Below, piece after piece: positions 49,593-59,882 of a stretch of DNA of 64,000 bases. Origin of the DNA: Lyophyllum atratum (lineage: Eukaryota; Basidiomycota; Agaricomycetes; Agaricales; Lyophyllaceae); the NCBI GenBank assembly GCA_014905825.1, contig JACGCN010000005.1, positions 806,001-870,000 on the forward strand, read 5' to 3'. The notes under the pieces are model-generated. The model was not told where the DNA came from and searched no databases. It saw only the letters and a list, made by a program, of their open reading frames with translations. The position numbers were made by a program, and so were the translations under genes. Position 1 is the stretch's first letter. Each line of letters opens with the position of its first letter.

Positions 49593-50496
49593 ATGGCATC
49601 TATCTACGACACTCCAGCGTGGGTGAACTCCTGGGCGTCAGCCATTGTCGCCAACCCTATCTCTCCAGAGACAGTCACCTCTCGTTTGAACGATTTGTTA
49701 GCCGGCAAGAGCATAAACGGCGTACCCGGCATCCTACCTAACCAAAAGCCCAAGGACATGCTCTCACAATTCGTGGTCTCTGCCGACTGGGACTTCAGAC
49801 CTGCAGCCATTGACGCAGTTTGGCATGCAGTATTTGAGATCGCGAAGGCCCACGGTTGGACAGAGCACATCCGCGAGCAGACTTATTACTGGACAGAGCA
49901 TGGCCTGCTCAACGTAGCTTGGGATGCGCAATCTGCTGACGAAAATGAAGACGACGAGGCAGAAGATCATGGGTATGATAACGCGTGGATCACCTGCGCT
50001 CTCGGTGAGGCGCGTCTCTTCGCTCTTGGTTACGGATATTCTGCCTTTGCATGGAATGCACTTCTTGATGGGCTTGGCCTCGGTTGTGAGGAGCGAAACT
50101 CAGATAGTATGAGGATCGGATCGTGCGCCCAGCTGCTCGGTGCTGGAATGAGGATCAAGCTACATTTGCTTGGAGGAGGCGAAAGTCATTCCACGCCTGG
50201 GTTTGCTGGTAGCTATCTGGAAGCCCGACCCAAAGACAAGAAGGCGGAGTGGGAGAAAAAAGGCGCCGAGACGTGGGGTAAATTCCTGAAGGCCCTAGTG
50301 GAGGAGCAGTCAAAGGCCGGTCCAAGAGCCACAGCTCTGCTGCAAGTGAGTCAACTTCGTGGACGTGGCGTGGTGCTATTACTGACAATCTTCTTCGTTA
50401 CATTAGCTCACGCACGAGCATGTTATGTCAGAGGCAGGCGACTTGACCAGCGTCGAAGTGGCGAATATAGTTTGGCCACCAAAGACGGAGGCTTGA
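49593..50496 (+). CDS. Conserved-looking hypothetical protein, 280 residues
   Basis: Exon 1 (49593-50345) begins MASIYDTPAWVNSWASAIVA; exon 2 (50407-50496) ends VEVANIVWPPKTEA-TGA after an intron GTGAGT...CATTAG containing a CTGAC branch-like site. An in-frame ATG exists 65 codons upstream (49398), but that extension looks like leader sequence. The protein is alpha-helical and tryptophan-rich (DWDFRPAAIDAVWHAVFEIA, HGWTEHIREQTYYW) with an acidic loop (ENEDDEAEDHG). I do not recognise the family. No signal peptide or membrane segment is apparent, so it is probably cytosolic. Confidence 0.75.
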
Positions 50497-50928
50497 CCAC
50501 AGTAATCCTGCATGCGCATTTCTGGAATCTCTACTCTCTTGAATAAAGCTTCTCGTCTTGCTATGGCTAGTCGTATGTACTGTATCTGAGGTCGTGTAGC
50601 ATACTGGACAGAGAAGCCGTTAGGAAAGCCAACATAAGGAACATGAAGATGACAGTATTACGCTCTCACTTGCACTGCTTCAACTCTGATCATAACCATA
50701 CCTTCAATACTATCCCTGACTCGACCTACATAAGGTAGAATTGTATCCGTCGAGAACTGTAATCCGAGTCAAGATCGGTTGAATAGTCATGATAGAACTC
50801 CTCGTGGCGGCGTCAGTTCAAGTCACGTCGCTTATTTCCGAACCCCAGTCCAAGAGCCTCCGCGCCTCCTTGACCTCCGACTTCATCCTCACCCCCTCTC
50901 CTTTCCACACACAGCGAATCCCTCCGTT
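50497..50928. other. Intergenic region
   Basis: 432 bases between the 280-residue hypothetical protein and the CS-domain gene. Nothing recognised; pyrimidine-rich DNA just before 50929 is probably leader of the next gene. Confidence 0.5.
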
Positions 50929-52693
50929 ATGGACAGATACAACAACAGCAGTCACTATACATACTCGTGGCATCAGGTATGTTAATGCAGAGCATCCAGA
51001 CCCAAACTGAGCCTTTGACCGAGCCTTTGACTGACTCATGATCTCCATTTATCCAGTCCCACGACCAGGTATTGCCTCGTCAAATTAAACCTTGAGCCTT
51101 ACTCAAAGCCTGTCATTTAGGCCACCGTACTGGTGATAGTCCCTCATGACACCCACGTAGAGGATGTTGCGGTATGTTCTTAATCCGGCGGGGTGGATAG
51201 ATTGAGTAATAATTCGCTTCCTAGGTCGTTGTCGAACGCAATTATCTGTTGGTAGGGGTAGAGGGACAAGCACCAATAGTCAAGGTGAGTACCACTTTTC
51301 ATCCCACAAAACGGTGTCACTCAGTACGAGTGAACACAGGGGCGGCTGTACGGCAATGTTAGTACCACAAACTCCGTGTGGCAGCTTGAGTCCAGAAAAG
51401 CCCGCCTTACGGGACGAGAGCGCACGGCGTCCACAATATCTACGTCCTCAACACAGTCATCGTACGCCTTCGTATCAGATCCCGAAATATCCAGCAGTTT
51501 TGCTGCATCGCTCGAGAGTGGCCAAGTCTCTGATGCAGAGGACATATCTCCATTTCCTGCACTCTCCTCTCCGAGCATGTCCTCTGACGAGCGCGTCCTT
51601 CCTGCCCTTTCACGTCGCAAACCTAAATCTAACGCTGCCGCGTCACGCTCCGTTTCTCCAGGCCACGCACTACGCAGTATGACATCCTCATATTCCTCCC
51701 TTGAGTCATTGCAGTCGCCACATTCTGGGAAGCTCCTAACCCTCCATCTGGAGAAAGAACAGTCTATTATATGGCCTTCATTAATTGTGGGCCCGGCGCC
51801 AGAATACCTCTCACCCCTCGTGACGGACTCAGTCATCTTCGATGCGAGTCTTGAGCTGGAGCACCAGTACAATATGGATCCTACCAGCCTGGTCTTAATT
51901 GGATTGGAACTATTTGATATACGCAAAGACAAGGACGAAGCTTTCGAATGTTTTATGTAAGTGTCCTACTGTTGGAGTGTTTCCGTAGCTGACTTCAACA
52001 TTCTTTAGACGAGCGTGGCATCAAGCTCATGCTCCCACAGCCGCCATGAGACTGGCATCACACTATTTACCCATAACTTCAACATATAATCTGGAAACTA
52101 CCAAGGATCAGGCTCCGCGCGGCACAACTGATTATTATCTCCAATGCACAGGTGGAAGACGCGGGCTGGCGCAACTCTATCTTGACGCCGGCCTCCTGCA
52201 TCTAGAAGGTGCCGCATCCACACTTCTATCAGCGTCTTATTCAAGCCTGTCCTCCATCCGCGTGCCTCTGCATGCCCAGGTGGGAGAAGGCGGGACGGAG
52301 GCATGGATGCGCGATCGCGAAGCAGCTGCCGAGTACTTCGAGCGTGCTCGATTACTGGAGCCCAGCCTGGAGATCCCGTCTCTTCCCCTCGCAGACCCTC
52401 GCCACAATACCGAAGAGCTTGAAATGCCTTCCATCGATACCGGAGCTTCTGACGACCCAGGCAGCCATTCTGAGGCGTCTCAGTACACAGATGCTGAGAC
52501 ATCGATGTCACGTCGACGCCGGAAAAAGGAGGAGATGTCGCTATTTGAGAATCGTATCGCGGACGATGATGCGGAAAATACCTGGTATTTGTATATCCCT
52601 GGACTGGTGGGGGCAGGCACTGCATTACTCGTTGTCGGTATCGTTGGTGCCCTGAGTCTTTCGAACTGGTCAAGGAGGAACCAGGGCTCATAA
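50929..52693 (+). CDS. Tail-anchored CS-domain (p23/Hsp20-like) protein
   Basis: Exons: 50929-50977, a 12-base exon 51057-51068 (SHDQ), two short exons and then two long ones. Joined, the first 80 residues form a CS domain, a beta-sandwich found in Hsp90 co-chaperones: YSWHQ, then ATVLVIVPHDTHVEDV, VVVERNYLLVGVEG, GRLYGNVSTTNSVWQLE. The middle is a serine-rich linker followed by a helical region (HQYNMDPTSLVLIGLELFDI, AWHQAHAPTAAMRLAS, LAQLYLDAGLLHLEG) resembling Sel1/TPR-type repeats. The C-terminus has one hydrophobic segment, IPGLVGAGTALLVVGIVGAL, then a short basic tail, which fits a tail anchor in the ER or mitochondrial outer membrane. The exact partner is unknown; a membrane-tethered co-chaperone role is inference. 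Confidence 0.8.
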
Positions 52694-53052
52694 CCCTGGC
52701 ATTGATGGATGGGATGTTTTGTATCATAGCTTTGCTTTCCCGTGTGCTGTATCTCGTTGTACATTAATGATTAGATGGTATACCTAGGTCGTAATATCCC
52801 AGTCGTGTTGATTCTCCTGTTATTGCTTGATACCAATGAGACATCCCTCATCTTAGTCGCACCCGCACCCACTTCCGGCTCCATATCCTTGGGACCAAGA
52901 CTCGGCTGTACCCTCGAGTCCGCCTAGGTGGCCGCTGGACGCGATCGTGTCGCGCAACAGGATATCACGTGGGTGGTGACATCTTATCCTGCACAGCCCT
53001 TGGAGCTATGAAGTTGCTTCCGCCCTCCAGTACACATACTAAGAGTACAGCG
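52694..53052. other. Intergenic region
   Basis: 359 bases before the SDS22 gene. No recognisable feature beyond short pyrimidine tracts. Confidence 0.5.
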
Positions 53053-54575
53053 ATGTCGACCTCACTGAGCACTCCTACTGGCGATTCGGAGGGATCGACC
53101 TCAAAGATGTATGTTATCAAACCTTGACGTCAAGTGCCAACATCTCAATCACGCCTTACATCTAGTGCCAGGGTCGTGTTACCAGAGACAGAGACAGTCC
53201 AGGCGGTCGATGTTGATTCAGACGAAGAGCCCTTGGAAGAGGCCAGTATAGAGGAGCACGAAGAGGGCGATTTCCTTGCCGACTTCCCCGATGACACTGA
53301 GGTTGGCACCTTATTTGCCAAACGATCCATCGCAAGGCGCAGCTGACCGTACATAGGACTTGGAGCTCGTCCACGCTCGCATAGGGACCCTTGAAAGCCT
53401 GCGACTCCCGAGATTCGCAAATCATTTGAAACGGTTATGTCTACGGCAAAACTTCATCTCGGTTCTAGACCCCGAAGTCTTCCATCTGCTCACGAACCTG
53501 GAGGAACTTGACATGTATGATAATAAACTCAAGACGACTGGGAACGCTCTAGATAAACTTACGAAACTCGAGTACGCTCCTTCAGAAAAATACCGCGTCA
53601 ATCCGCTCATTGACCTTTTTGGCTTCTCAGAGTATTGGATCTATCCTTCAATGTCCTGAAGGCCATTCCTGATGGACTCGAATTGCTTACGTCCCTCCAC
53701 ACCATATATTTCGTTCAAAACCGAATATCAAGAATAAACGGTCTTGGGTCATGTATCAACTTGCGAAGCCTGGAATTGGGAGGTAACAGAATACGGGTAC
53801 GTGGGTCTAGTCCTTCCTGCACAGCCTTGCGAGTTAAAGTGGCTATAGAGAATCGAAAACCTAGAATCACTCGTAAATCTAGAAGAGCTATGGCTCGGGA
53901 AGAATAAGATCACTAAACTGGAGGTAGGTCTTGGATCTCTCTAACTTCATGCAGGGCTGATTTCATGTACCTATTGGGCGTAGAATCTGGGCACTCTCAA
54001 GCAGCTCAAGATCTTATCCATGCAGTCCAATCGAGTCACGCAGCTAGAGGGCCTGGAGGAACTGGAGAACCTGGAACAACTATATCTGAGCCATAATGGT
54101 GTTGTACGGCTAGAAAACCTGGAGAATAACGTGAGTTACTTCACGCGCGCCTTTCCCGTTTGCCCGTGTCTCATTAAGAGACAGACAAAACTCACCACCC
54201 TCGACGTCGGGAACAACCTTATCCCTGCAATCGAGAACATATCCCATCTGACTCTATTAGAGGAACTCTGGGTATGTATTCCCTTACATACAGACCCCTC
54301 CCCGCTGACCTTAGCTTACCTCTCGAAGATGACCGGGAACCAAATCCCCGATCTGACGGCTCTAGAGCCACAGCTTGGTGCCATGAAGTCTCTGGAGACA
54401 TTATATCTCGAAGCGAACCCTTGCCAAACAAAAGATATGACTGGCTATAGGAGGAAGATCATGTTAGCGCTACCGCAGCTCAAGCAAATCGATGCGACGT
54501 GAGCATTGCCGCCATACGATTTATATTTAGACCTCTGACGCTCTATAATTTTATAGGTACGTTAGACAGGCCTAA
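53053..54575 (+). CDS. SDS22: Protein phosphatase 1 regulatory subunit SDS22
   Basis: The start MSTSLSTPTGDSEGST leads into an acidic N-terminus (VDSDEEPLEEASIEEHEEGD), then DLELVHARIGTLESL and about eleven consecutive 22-residue SDS22-class leucine-rich repeats, for example NLEELDMYDNKLK, SLHTIYFVQNRIS, NLRSLELGGNRIR, NLEELWLGKNKIT, QLKILSMQSNRVT and NLEQLYLSHNGVV. An LRR-cap follows (LETLYLEANPCQ, YRRKIMLALPQLKQID). The last exon, after GTGAGC...TTATAG, adds TYVRQA-TAA. SDS22 binds the PP1 catalytic subunit in the nucleus and governs its mitotic activity. Length about 370 residues agrees with yeast and animal orthologues. Eight introns are readily placed because the repeat periodicity checks each join. 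Confidence 0.93.
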
Positions 54576-55247
54576 TGTCACACCGTAATTGTATTTTGGA
54601 ACCTCGAACCGTATCATAACAGGTTGGCTTGACCTGATCAGGATCGCGGCGCCTTTTAAGGAGCACTTCGAATCCTAAACCAATCGTCTGGGCATATTCC
54701 ATATGGCCGTGACGCGAACGATACTGCGTCCTTTGTCAGGCAAGAGATTACATCCATCTCTAAGAAAGTGATCGTCTGGGAGTTAGCACTTGTTGCCCCT
54801 GACACAGTGCAGACTTGAAAGGCTCATGTCAGATATGCCCTGGAGACCTGTGTAAGTCGCGGAGTGGCTATAAAAGTCGCGATAGCAGGCGCAAAAAGGG
54901 GCCACGAAGCTGAAATCACCCAGACGTTAAACCCGCCGCGGATGCTTTACATCCAGTCCGCGATAGCTTTTTTATGAAGTTTTCATAATGCCCCATTCAC
55001 TCGATAGTAGATGCGCGTTGAAGGTTAATTTTGATCAATGATCGGAGTCGTGGAGTTTTCTGCTTCGAATCCTGGTAGGACAGGCTCACGGTACCGATGT
55101 CCCAATGAACGTCAAAGACAGCCAGTTCAAGCTACTTGTTGCTGCGCATATGCAAACCCCCTTTTGCTCTCGAGCCGAACGCTGTTCCACTATGATTGAG
55201 GTCATGGATGGGTCATAAAGCCGCGGGTGTCTGATCACTGAAACGCC
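54576..55247. other. Intergenic region
   Basis: About 670 bases with no gene seen. A TTCGAATCC string near 55065 recalls a tRNA T-loop, but no flanking stems form, so it is not called. Confidence 0.5.
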
Positions 55248-56344
55248 ATGCATTTCAATCGTCCACCGACTACCTCGATGAGCATGACTTCCTGGAATGT
55301 TCATTTCCTCCAAAACCAGGCCGAAGCTCATACCAACAAAGATTTGGGGCAGCCCTCACGAGCGCTAATCATTCTCAACCAGCCATTCTCCCGTGCACTT
55401 TTTGAACGGCTATGGGATTCCTCCGCCTGGCACTGCTGCGCTGACGGTGGTGCGAATAGGCTATACGACACGTTCGCTAGTGATCTAGAGTCGCGTAGGG
55501 CGTAAGTGAGCCCCTCCTCCTTCTCGATGTCATTTTTTACGGTTCTGTCTTGAGCATAGATTTTTGCCCAACCTTATCAAAGGGGATTTGGACTCAATCC
55601 GTCGTGAGGTTCGGGAATACTACTCAGCTCAGGTGGGCTTTCCTTCCTTATTTTTCTCGGAAATTCCATTTTGGCTTACACGGTTCTATGTGCAACCGCA
55701 GGGTGTCCCAATCGTACAGGACGGAGACCAGAACTCGACTGACCTTATGAAATGCGTGGCCGCGCTCGAGATGAAGGAATGCGCTGAGGGTGCTCAGGTA
55801 CATTCTCCCTACCCGCCTAACTATAAAGGCTCATTTCTAGGGTAGCAATATGACATCATTCTGCTCGGCGGGCTAGCGGGGCGTCTTGATCAGACAATAC
55901 ACACCTTGTCTTATTTACACAAGCTGCGTAAAACGCGCACTCGTGTGTTCGCAGTGACAGATGATAATGTGGGCTGGGTACTAGATGCGGTGCGTTGCTG
56001 GGCTTTCTCGTTCTCGAAAGATTGTCGCCGATACGGTGTATGAGACAGGGCGAGCATGTTATTGAGATCGACCACGATCTCCTCGGTCAGACGTGTGGAC
56101 TTTTGCCTGTCGGGATCGACTCCACGGTCCTCACGACTTCAGGGTTACGGTGGAATTTGAGTGCGTCGTCCTATAGGTCTCTCTGCCTTCCGATCTGATT
56201 TTATATCCAGCCGAAACCGTATCGTCATTCGATGGGATGGTGTCGACGTCCAACCACCTCGTCCCGGAAGAGAAGGAAGTCCGTATTAAGACGTCGAAAC
56301 CGATCTGGTGGACAGTGGAATTGAGGAGCACGGGGTTGGCGTAA
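55248..56344 (+). CDS. THI80: Thiamine pyrophosphokinase
   Basis: Joined exons give ALIILNQPFSRALFERLW, CADGGANRLYD, PNLIKGDLDSIRREV, GVPIVQDGDQNSTDLMKC, YDIILLGGLAGRLDQTIHTL, a beta domain (HVIEIDHDLLGQTCGLLPVG, TTSGLRWNL) and the C-terminal PETVSSFDGMVSTSNHLV ending STGLA-TAA. ADGGANR, KGDLDS, STDLMK and GGxxGRxDQ are the diagnostic ATP/thiamine-binding motifs of TPK, which converts thiamine to thiamine diphosphate in the cytosol. The length is close to 290 residues, as expected. I take the first ATG (55248); ATGs at 55275 and 55281 are alternatives. It is followed after 84 bases by the molybdopterin synthase gene on the same strand. Confidence 0.92.
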
Positions 56345-56428
56345 TTTAAATCTTTGCGACAAGTGGCGGGAGTCTGTACCACGTAGAAATCACATCTGTA
56401 TTTTTAAAGTGTCAGATCATAGACCGCC

Positions 56429-56716
56429 ATGCCTGCTGATATCGATTCCTCTCGATCCATCACTGTCCTCTACTTCGCCGCAGCCTCGACTGCAACTAAT
56501 CTCACCGAGGAGCGTGTCCCTCTTCCGAGCGATGGCCCTTTTCTCCTATCATCGCTTGCGGCCCTCTTGGTCGCGCGCCATCCGAACACTGTGCTAGGAA
56601 CAGTGCTGCAGGGAAGTCAGTGGAGTGTGGATGCGGAGATGGTGGACAATCCGGAGGAGACAGAGCTCAAGGGCGGTGAGGAAGTCGCTGTGATCTGTCC
56701 GGTGTCTGGAGGGTGA
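56429..56716 (+). CDS. MOCS2A: Molybdopterin synthase small (sulfur-carrier) subunit
   Basis: Intronless, 95 residues, ubiquitin-like beta-grasp of the MoaD/MOCS2A type: ITVLYFAAASTATNL at the start, a central helix, and the end LKGGEEVAVICPVSGG. The terminal Gly-Gly is activated as a thiocarboxylate and donates sulfur to precursor Z when the protein is bound to the large subunit MoaE/MOCS2B, forming molybdopterin for nitrate reductase, sulfite oxidase and xanthine dehydrogenase. EEVAVICPVSGG is a close match to MOCS2A proteins (EVA..PP.SGG). No MOCS2B is visible in the window; in fungi the two are separate genes. Confidence 0.9.
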   Translation: MPADIDSSRSITVLYFAAASTATNLTEERVPLPSDGPFLLSSLAALLVARHPNTVLGTVLQGSQWSVDAEMVDNPEETELKGGEEVAVICPVSGG

Positions 56717-56839
56717 GAAGTGAGTTAGCGCGATGTGATTTTATACCCTATCCTGATCTCATCTCGAACCTGGCTCTCACAGATCGCTGTGCTCATTCCT
56801 CAATCTGTATATTACCCATCTACCCAACGAACAAGTGCT

Positions 56840-57884
56840 ATGCATGCAGATGCCCCCGCGCGATCATCGGCATTCCAAGCAACCCGCCTGACACCCAAAA
56901 CATATATGATAAAGGAGCACAACGACATATACTCAGAACATCCTTTTATGTATGTCAAGGTAGTGCCTTCATCTAATACTGTGATCGTCGTGGACACCGG
57001 GTGCGGCGGAGCATCCAATGATCCCAATACCGAGATCACAAGCCTGCGCGAATTCATAGAGACAGTTAGGCTAGAGGAGAACGAGGGCAAGCCACTGAAC
57101 GAGGGAGGCGAGATGCAGTATGTGGTTGTAACGACCCACTGCCACTACGATCACATCCGTATACATATCCGCTATCATCTGGCTCCTCCATGCTAACACC
57201 CTGCCATCGCAGTCGGTATCGAACAGTTGTAGGCATAACTGCAGATCTTGGAATATCCTACGGCTAACTCTTCTTGTCTGTAGCAGCAAAGACTCCCTCA
57301 TCTTGGCCTCATCGTATAACCCGGCGTTCCTCTCTCCATCTGCAATATCCGAACACTCGCTCTGTAATGCCTTGGGGCTCAAAACACCTTCTTACGCCCC
57401 CAACCTCATATCCGATCGCAATATCATCCCTGGAAGTGATGGCATGACTGTGATCCATACGCCTGGACACACGCCCGACGAGCTCGCGCTCTACGACGTC
57501 CAGGAGCGAATGCTTTACGTGGGCGACTCCCTATACGAATATGAAGAAATCATTTTCCCCAAGGAAGGCTCAATTGTGGCCTGGTTCGCTTCCATCGACG
57601 CCCTCATATCGCTCGTGCGATCCCAGAATGAAGTGGGGAATGGGAAGAGTGAGATCCTGGTGAATGCTGGTCACTGTACGGTAGCCCGGCCAGCTCGAGA
57701 GGTATTAGAAGCAGCGAGACGGTTCATGCAGAATGTTGTTGAGGGGAAAGAGGATGTGGTCAAGCGGTTGGTTGTCCGAGGGGAAAAGAATGTCGGGTAC
57801 AGGCAGAAAGATGGCAGGTTCTCGCTGCGGTGCCCGGAGAGACTTGTAGAGGAGGCCAGGTCTCGGAAAGCGCATTTGGGATAA
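56840..57884 (+). CDS. Metallo-beta-lactamase-fold hydrolase
   Basis: Start MHADAPARSSAFQATRL, then VVPSSNTVIVVDTGCGG, the zinc motif THCHYDH (HxHxDH) in YVVVTTHCHYDHI, a GMTVIHTPGHTPDELALYD segment carrying a metal-binding histidine and LYVGDSLYEYEE carrying a metal-binding aspartate. A final histidine lies in ILVNAGHCTVARP. This is the glyoxalase II-like subgroup of the MBL superfamily. Introns at GTATAC and GTAGGC interrupt the region after the zinc motif. The substrate cannot be told from the sequence: hydroxyacyl-glutathione-type thioesters and lactones are both possible. It follows the molybdopterin synthase gene by 123 bases. Confidence 0.88.
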
Positions 57885-57927
57885 AATACAAGGGCCAATA
57901 CCACATAAATTAGGCTTTAATGAGCGC

Positions 57928-59392
57928 TTATCGACCTTTTGATCGGAAGTCGCGTTCCAGCTGGGCTAAGAATGAGTCGGCATCGTCAGCTGAAGGCACC
58001 TTTCCTTTGCCCTTTCCGCTGGAGGATTTCATGCTCGCTTCTAGGGCAGCGAGAGGGTCCTGGGGGGTGGAGGGAATCGCTGCGTGAGCCACCGCTGTTG
58101 GGGGCCTTATCGTAGAGTCCAAAGCTGATTGAGATGGATCACCAGCACTGCCAGCGACCTTCCTCCGTTTCGCATCCACTAACTTCCTCCTTTCTTCCAG
58201 TTCCCTCTTCCGCTTATCCATCGCCCGACTCCTCGCCCCATCTCCGGTATCCTGCATGCCTTCCACCTCGCCAGGCCGCACGTTCACTGCACCCAACTCT
58301 TCTCTCACTCTCCCCGTTTCGTCGCGTGCACCCTTTAGCTCTTCCATCTGCCTTCGCCTTGTCTCCTCATCGCCGGAGAACTGGTAGAAGCCAGCGCCCT
58401 TGGCACGATTCTCGCGCGATGCGTCGTAGTGCACACCCAAGGGATTATTCTCCTCTGCGTGCGCGGCTGCAATCTCCGCGATCCGCTCAGCGCTGGGTTC
58501 GTAGATGGGGAAATGGTTCACAGGATTTCCTAGGAAAAGATAATTAAAATGAGAGCTTAGCTAGACAACGGCGGTAAGGGAGGAAGCTTACGGATGATAA
58601 TATCCCTGCGTCGAAGTCTATAAGTGAATGATCATGAGGGAGGAAAGCGTAACATACTCGTCTTCGTCTCTTTCTTCCTGGGGTGCTGGTACAAGTTCTC
58701 GAGGAACTTCCGAGCGTCGTGCAGTCCTAAGACGTCCAAATTCATCTTCATATTCCACCATTGGGTCGTCCTATTCATTATTAGTAAGTAACCCTGCGTG
58801 AAAAGAGAAAGAGGCAATGAACGCATACCTCGTCACTTCTCAGTGGTCGTGCAACCTCCACTGATTCGTCTACATCATCGCTGTCCGATTCAAACTGCTC
58901 CGACAAGGTCTTGGAATCGAACTGGAAATATTGATCAAGAAGACTTCAACAAGACTCGCAACCTCCAGGCGACTAGTCACTCACGTCTACCAAGAGGGCA
59001 TCGTACTGCTTATCGTTCAACCCGCCTGTCTTCCCCTTCCGCAGCTTTTCGTAGATCTTTGCTTTGCGCTCGAGCGCAGCACGCGCTGACTCTAGCGTCG
59101 GCTTGCTTACTTCCTCGAGCTCGACGTCTCGCGATGCACGCGCCTGTAGGCCTTTGTTTTGCCGGGCCCAAACGGTGGGTTTCTGAAGTAACATATGTAA
59201 ATGAGATAGTCGGGTAGGAGGTTCTGAAAAACGCACCTTGTCTGGACGTTTGACGCCACCGACGATATAACTCGCCTTTCCTGCTACTTTGCTCTTGGTG
59301 AATTGTTCCTCTTGCTTGGAGAGCTCGGCCTTGAGATCGAGAAAAGAACTAGCGCTGACTCCTTTTGCTTTCGCCTTGTTGATGGGCGCCAT
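57928..59392 (-). CDS. CCDC174-like coiled-coil protein (DUF4078)
   Basis: Starts at 59392 (MAPINKAKAKGVSASSFLDL) and ends LERDFRSKGR-TGA at 57928. Segments recognised: KAELSKQEEQFTKSK, SRDVELEEVSKPTLES, YEKLRKGKTGGLNDKQYDALL (typical CCDC174), VEYEDEFGRLRTARK (the DUF4078-type D-E-F-G-R motif) and FPIYEPSAERIAEIAAAH, followed by MEELKGARDETGRVREELG coiled coil and a basic C-terminus. Human CCDC174 is a nuclear protein linked to the exon-junction complex and splicing; the fungal role is inferred. Introns split the gene at 58535-58600 and 58640-58970. It sits beside tRNA-Tyr, 115 bases upstream of its start. Confidence 0.85.
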
Positions 59393-59507
59393 ACTGCCAC
59401 CGGAGCAAAATGACAGTGGGCCAAGAGGAACTTGAGAGGAACTGACAAAGAGCAACTATATAATTTGTGATGGTCAGAAGCAAAGGAATCTGAGCGAACC
59501 AAAAAGA

Positions 59508-59586
59508 TCCGACCTGCCTGGTTCGAACAGGCGACATCAAGATTATCCATTACAGTCTTGCGCTCTTCCAACTGAGCTAAGGTCGG
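59508..59586 (-). tRNA. tRNA-Tyr (GUA) with a 6-base intron
   Basis: Read on the minus strand the 79 bases fold as a complete cloverleaf: acceptor CCGACCT/AGGTCGG with discriminator A, D-stem GCTC/GAGC with loop AGTTGGAA, anticodon stem CAAGA/TCTTG, T-arm GCCTG-TTCGAAC-CAGGC. The anticodon loop reads CTGTAA-TGGATA-A, so the anticodon is GTA (tyrosine), with TGGATA as the likely intron at the canonical 37/38 site. A/B-box promoter sequences (TAGCTCAGTTGG, GTTCGAACC) are inside the gene. T residues follow the 3' end on this strand. Confidence 0.95.
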
Positions 59587-59882
59587 AACATATCAACTAC
59601 TGTTCACAAGTCACCACAATGTGATCAGAAGCACTGAGCTGACCTCAGACCTGGAACAGGGACGACGTTTTCTGTCAGTCACGATTCTCAACAAGAAATG
59701 AATTATTGAAGTCCAGTCTAAATGCATGAATCCAGATGTGTGCAAGATCCGAGTATGAAAGAGAATATTAGGAAGATGTGACGGGTAAATAGAGCATAAG
59801 AGGTCGTAAAGGGTCGTAAAGTGCAGAAAGTTATTGAATAAGTAGGGATTCGCTTCCAATCGTTATCGTTCTCGGTTTTCGT

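Noticed and set aside
55055..55080. TTCGAATCC resembling a tRNA T-loop
   Set aside because: Flanking bases do not pair into a T-stem, and no acceptor or D-arm is found on either strand.
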